A stretch of DNA of 64,000 nt from an uncultured Bacteroidales bacterium (GTDB lineage: Bacteria > Bacteroidota > Bacteroidia > Bacteroidales > Bacteroidaceae), in NCBI GenBank assembly GCA_902798425.1, contig CADBWR010000007.1, forward strand, positions 1-64,000, in the 5' to 3' direction. Position 1 is the first letter of the stretch. Each line of letters begins with the position of its first letter. The notes under the pieces are model-generated. The model worked only from the letters and a program-made list of their open reading frames with translations, had not been told where the DNA came from and made no database searches. Made by a program: the position numbers and the translations under genes. Below, piece after piece: positions 63,229-64,000 of this stretch.

Positions 63229-64000
63229 TTAGAAGTTAATGTCAATACCAAACATCACTGAGCGATTCATAGGATACTTCAGACCGTCGTCGGTGCCCAA
63301 CTCAGGATCCCACAACTTGAATGAAGAGAGACAGAAGAGGTTGTTGCCACTGACAAAGACACGGCAGCTCTTCACATAGAAACGCTCAAACCATGACTTG
63401 GGGAAGGTGTAACCTACCTCGATGGTCTTACAACGCAGGAAACTCATATCCTTCTTCCACCATGTAGAGCGACGGTAGTTGTTCTTATTAGGACCATAGC
63501 TCAGGCGAGGCCAGAAAGCGTATGGATCCTGGTTGTCTTCTGTCCAACGGTCGCTGATATTATAAGCGTATGCATTACCCTCTGTCGTCGTACCACCACC
63601 AGGCAGGAAGTAAGGCTGACCACCGATGACACGATACATATCGCCAGTACCCTGGAAGAAGAAGTTCAGGTCGAAGTTCTTATAGCTGATGACACCACCG
63701 AAGCCATAGACGATGCGTGGGTCAACGGTACCGCCGATAAATCCTTCGTCTTCCTCAGTAATAATTCCATCACCATTCACATCGACATATTTGATATCAC
63801 CAGGATGAAGCTTCACAGCACCTACGCCCTCCTGTGAGGGGATGCCGTCCTTCAGTGTACCATCGGCATTGAAGTCGTCGTAAGTGAAGAGGCGCTCAGC
63901 GGTCAAACCCCAAAGCTCATTCATCGAACGACCAGTCTGTGAACGGTGAGTACCCTTCAGTGATTCGGGTTCGTCTTTCTCTACCACCTCGTTCTTGGCA
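63229..64000 (-). CDS. SusC/RagA-family TonB-dependent transporter, C-terminal part
   Basis: The frame runs off the right edge, so only the last 256 or so residues are seen. It shows typical SusC barrel end features: GDIKYVDVNGDGIITEEDEGFIG, YGFGGVISYKNFDLNFFFQGTGDMYR, SFLRCKTIEVGYTFPKSW, RVFVSGNNLFCLSSF and the terminal ...YPMNRSVMFGIDINF. Imports oligosaccharides with energy from TonB. SusD starts 7 or 46 bp downstream depending on the start chosen. Confidence 0.92.
   Translation of the reverse strand, partial: AKNEVVEKDEPESLKGTHRSQTGRSMNELWGLTAERLFTYDDFNADGTLKDGIPSQEGVGAVKLHPGDIKYVDVNGDGIITEEDEGFIGGTVDPRIVYGFGGVISYKNFDLNFFFQGTGDMYRVIGGQPYFLPGGGTTTEGNAYAYNISDRWTEDNQDPYAFWPRLSYGPNKNNYRRSTWWKKDMSFLRCKTIEVGYTFPKSWFERFYVKSCRVFVSGNNLFCLSSFKLWDPELGTDDGLKYPMNRSVMFGIDINF

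Overview
The window looks like a chromosomal segment of a member of the Bacteroidota, most likely a Prevotella-like Bacteroidales. The support is SusC/SusD/SusE-F and SusR-type polysaccharide-utilisation genes, type IX secretion tails (a CHU_C type B domain and type A-like tails), Rho with a long Ala/Glu-rich insertion, a VapE-type primase/helicase with an HU-like neighbour, and many promoters of the Bacteroidota form TTTG-(about 20)-TAnnTTTG. The genus is inference. No rRNA, tRNA or CRISPR array was seen.

Layout. (1) 0-7.4 kb is accessory DNA: four small unrecognised genes in one orientation, a DUF262-HNH nuclease gene downstream of an EcoRI-type adenine methyltransferase broken by an internal deletion, and, ahead of that pair, a densely base-paired leader or small RNA of about 250 nt. 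Next comes a VapE-type gene framed by two 90-bp inverted repeats, then an HU-like gene with no ordinary start codon. (2) 7.5-45 kb is mainly housekeeping: rho, rsmG, deoD and nth; an ECF sigma/anti-sigma operon with an L,D-transpeptidase; rnz, mazG and relA; a second ECF sigma/anti-sigma operon; pepD, a Skp-like lipoprotein, a DbpA-type helicase, serC-serA, an S9 peptidase, an MFS carrier, a two-domain Rid/FkbO-like protein, a nuclease-like protein, NhaC, a POT carrier, an outer-membrane barrel, a LysM/periplasmic-binding-protein fusion, a CHU_C protein, uvrA, a degenerate Fic protein and a small membrane protein. (3) 45.4-64 kb is a polysaccharide utilisation locus on the minus strand: SusC (partial), SusD, a SusE/F-like lipoprotein and a GH43 enzyme; then a SusR-like regulator; then a separately promoted run of three GH31 enzymes, two SusE/F-like proteins and a three-module surface protein.

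The PUL genes fit one job: surface binding and cleavage of a glycan, import through SusCD, and breakdown by GH31/GH43 enzymes under the membrane-anchored SusR-like sensor. An alpha-glucan is a reasonable but unproved substrate. The most unusual features are the structured RNA ahead of the broken restriction-modification-like pair, the VapE unit whose mRNA ends could pair over about 90 nt, and several short dispersed repeats that sit in frame inside conserved genes (helicase, uvrA, anti-sigma factor, S9 peptidase).
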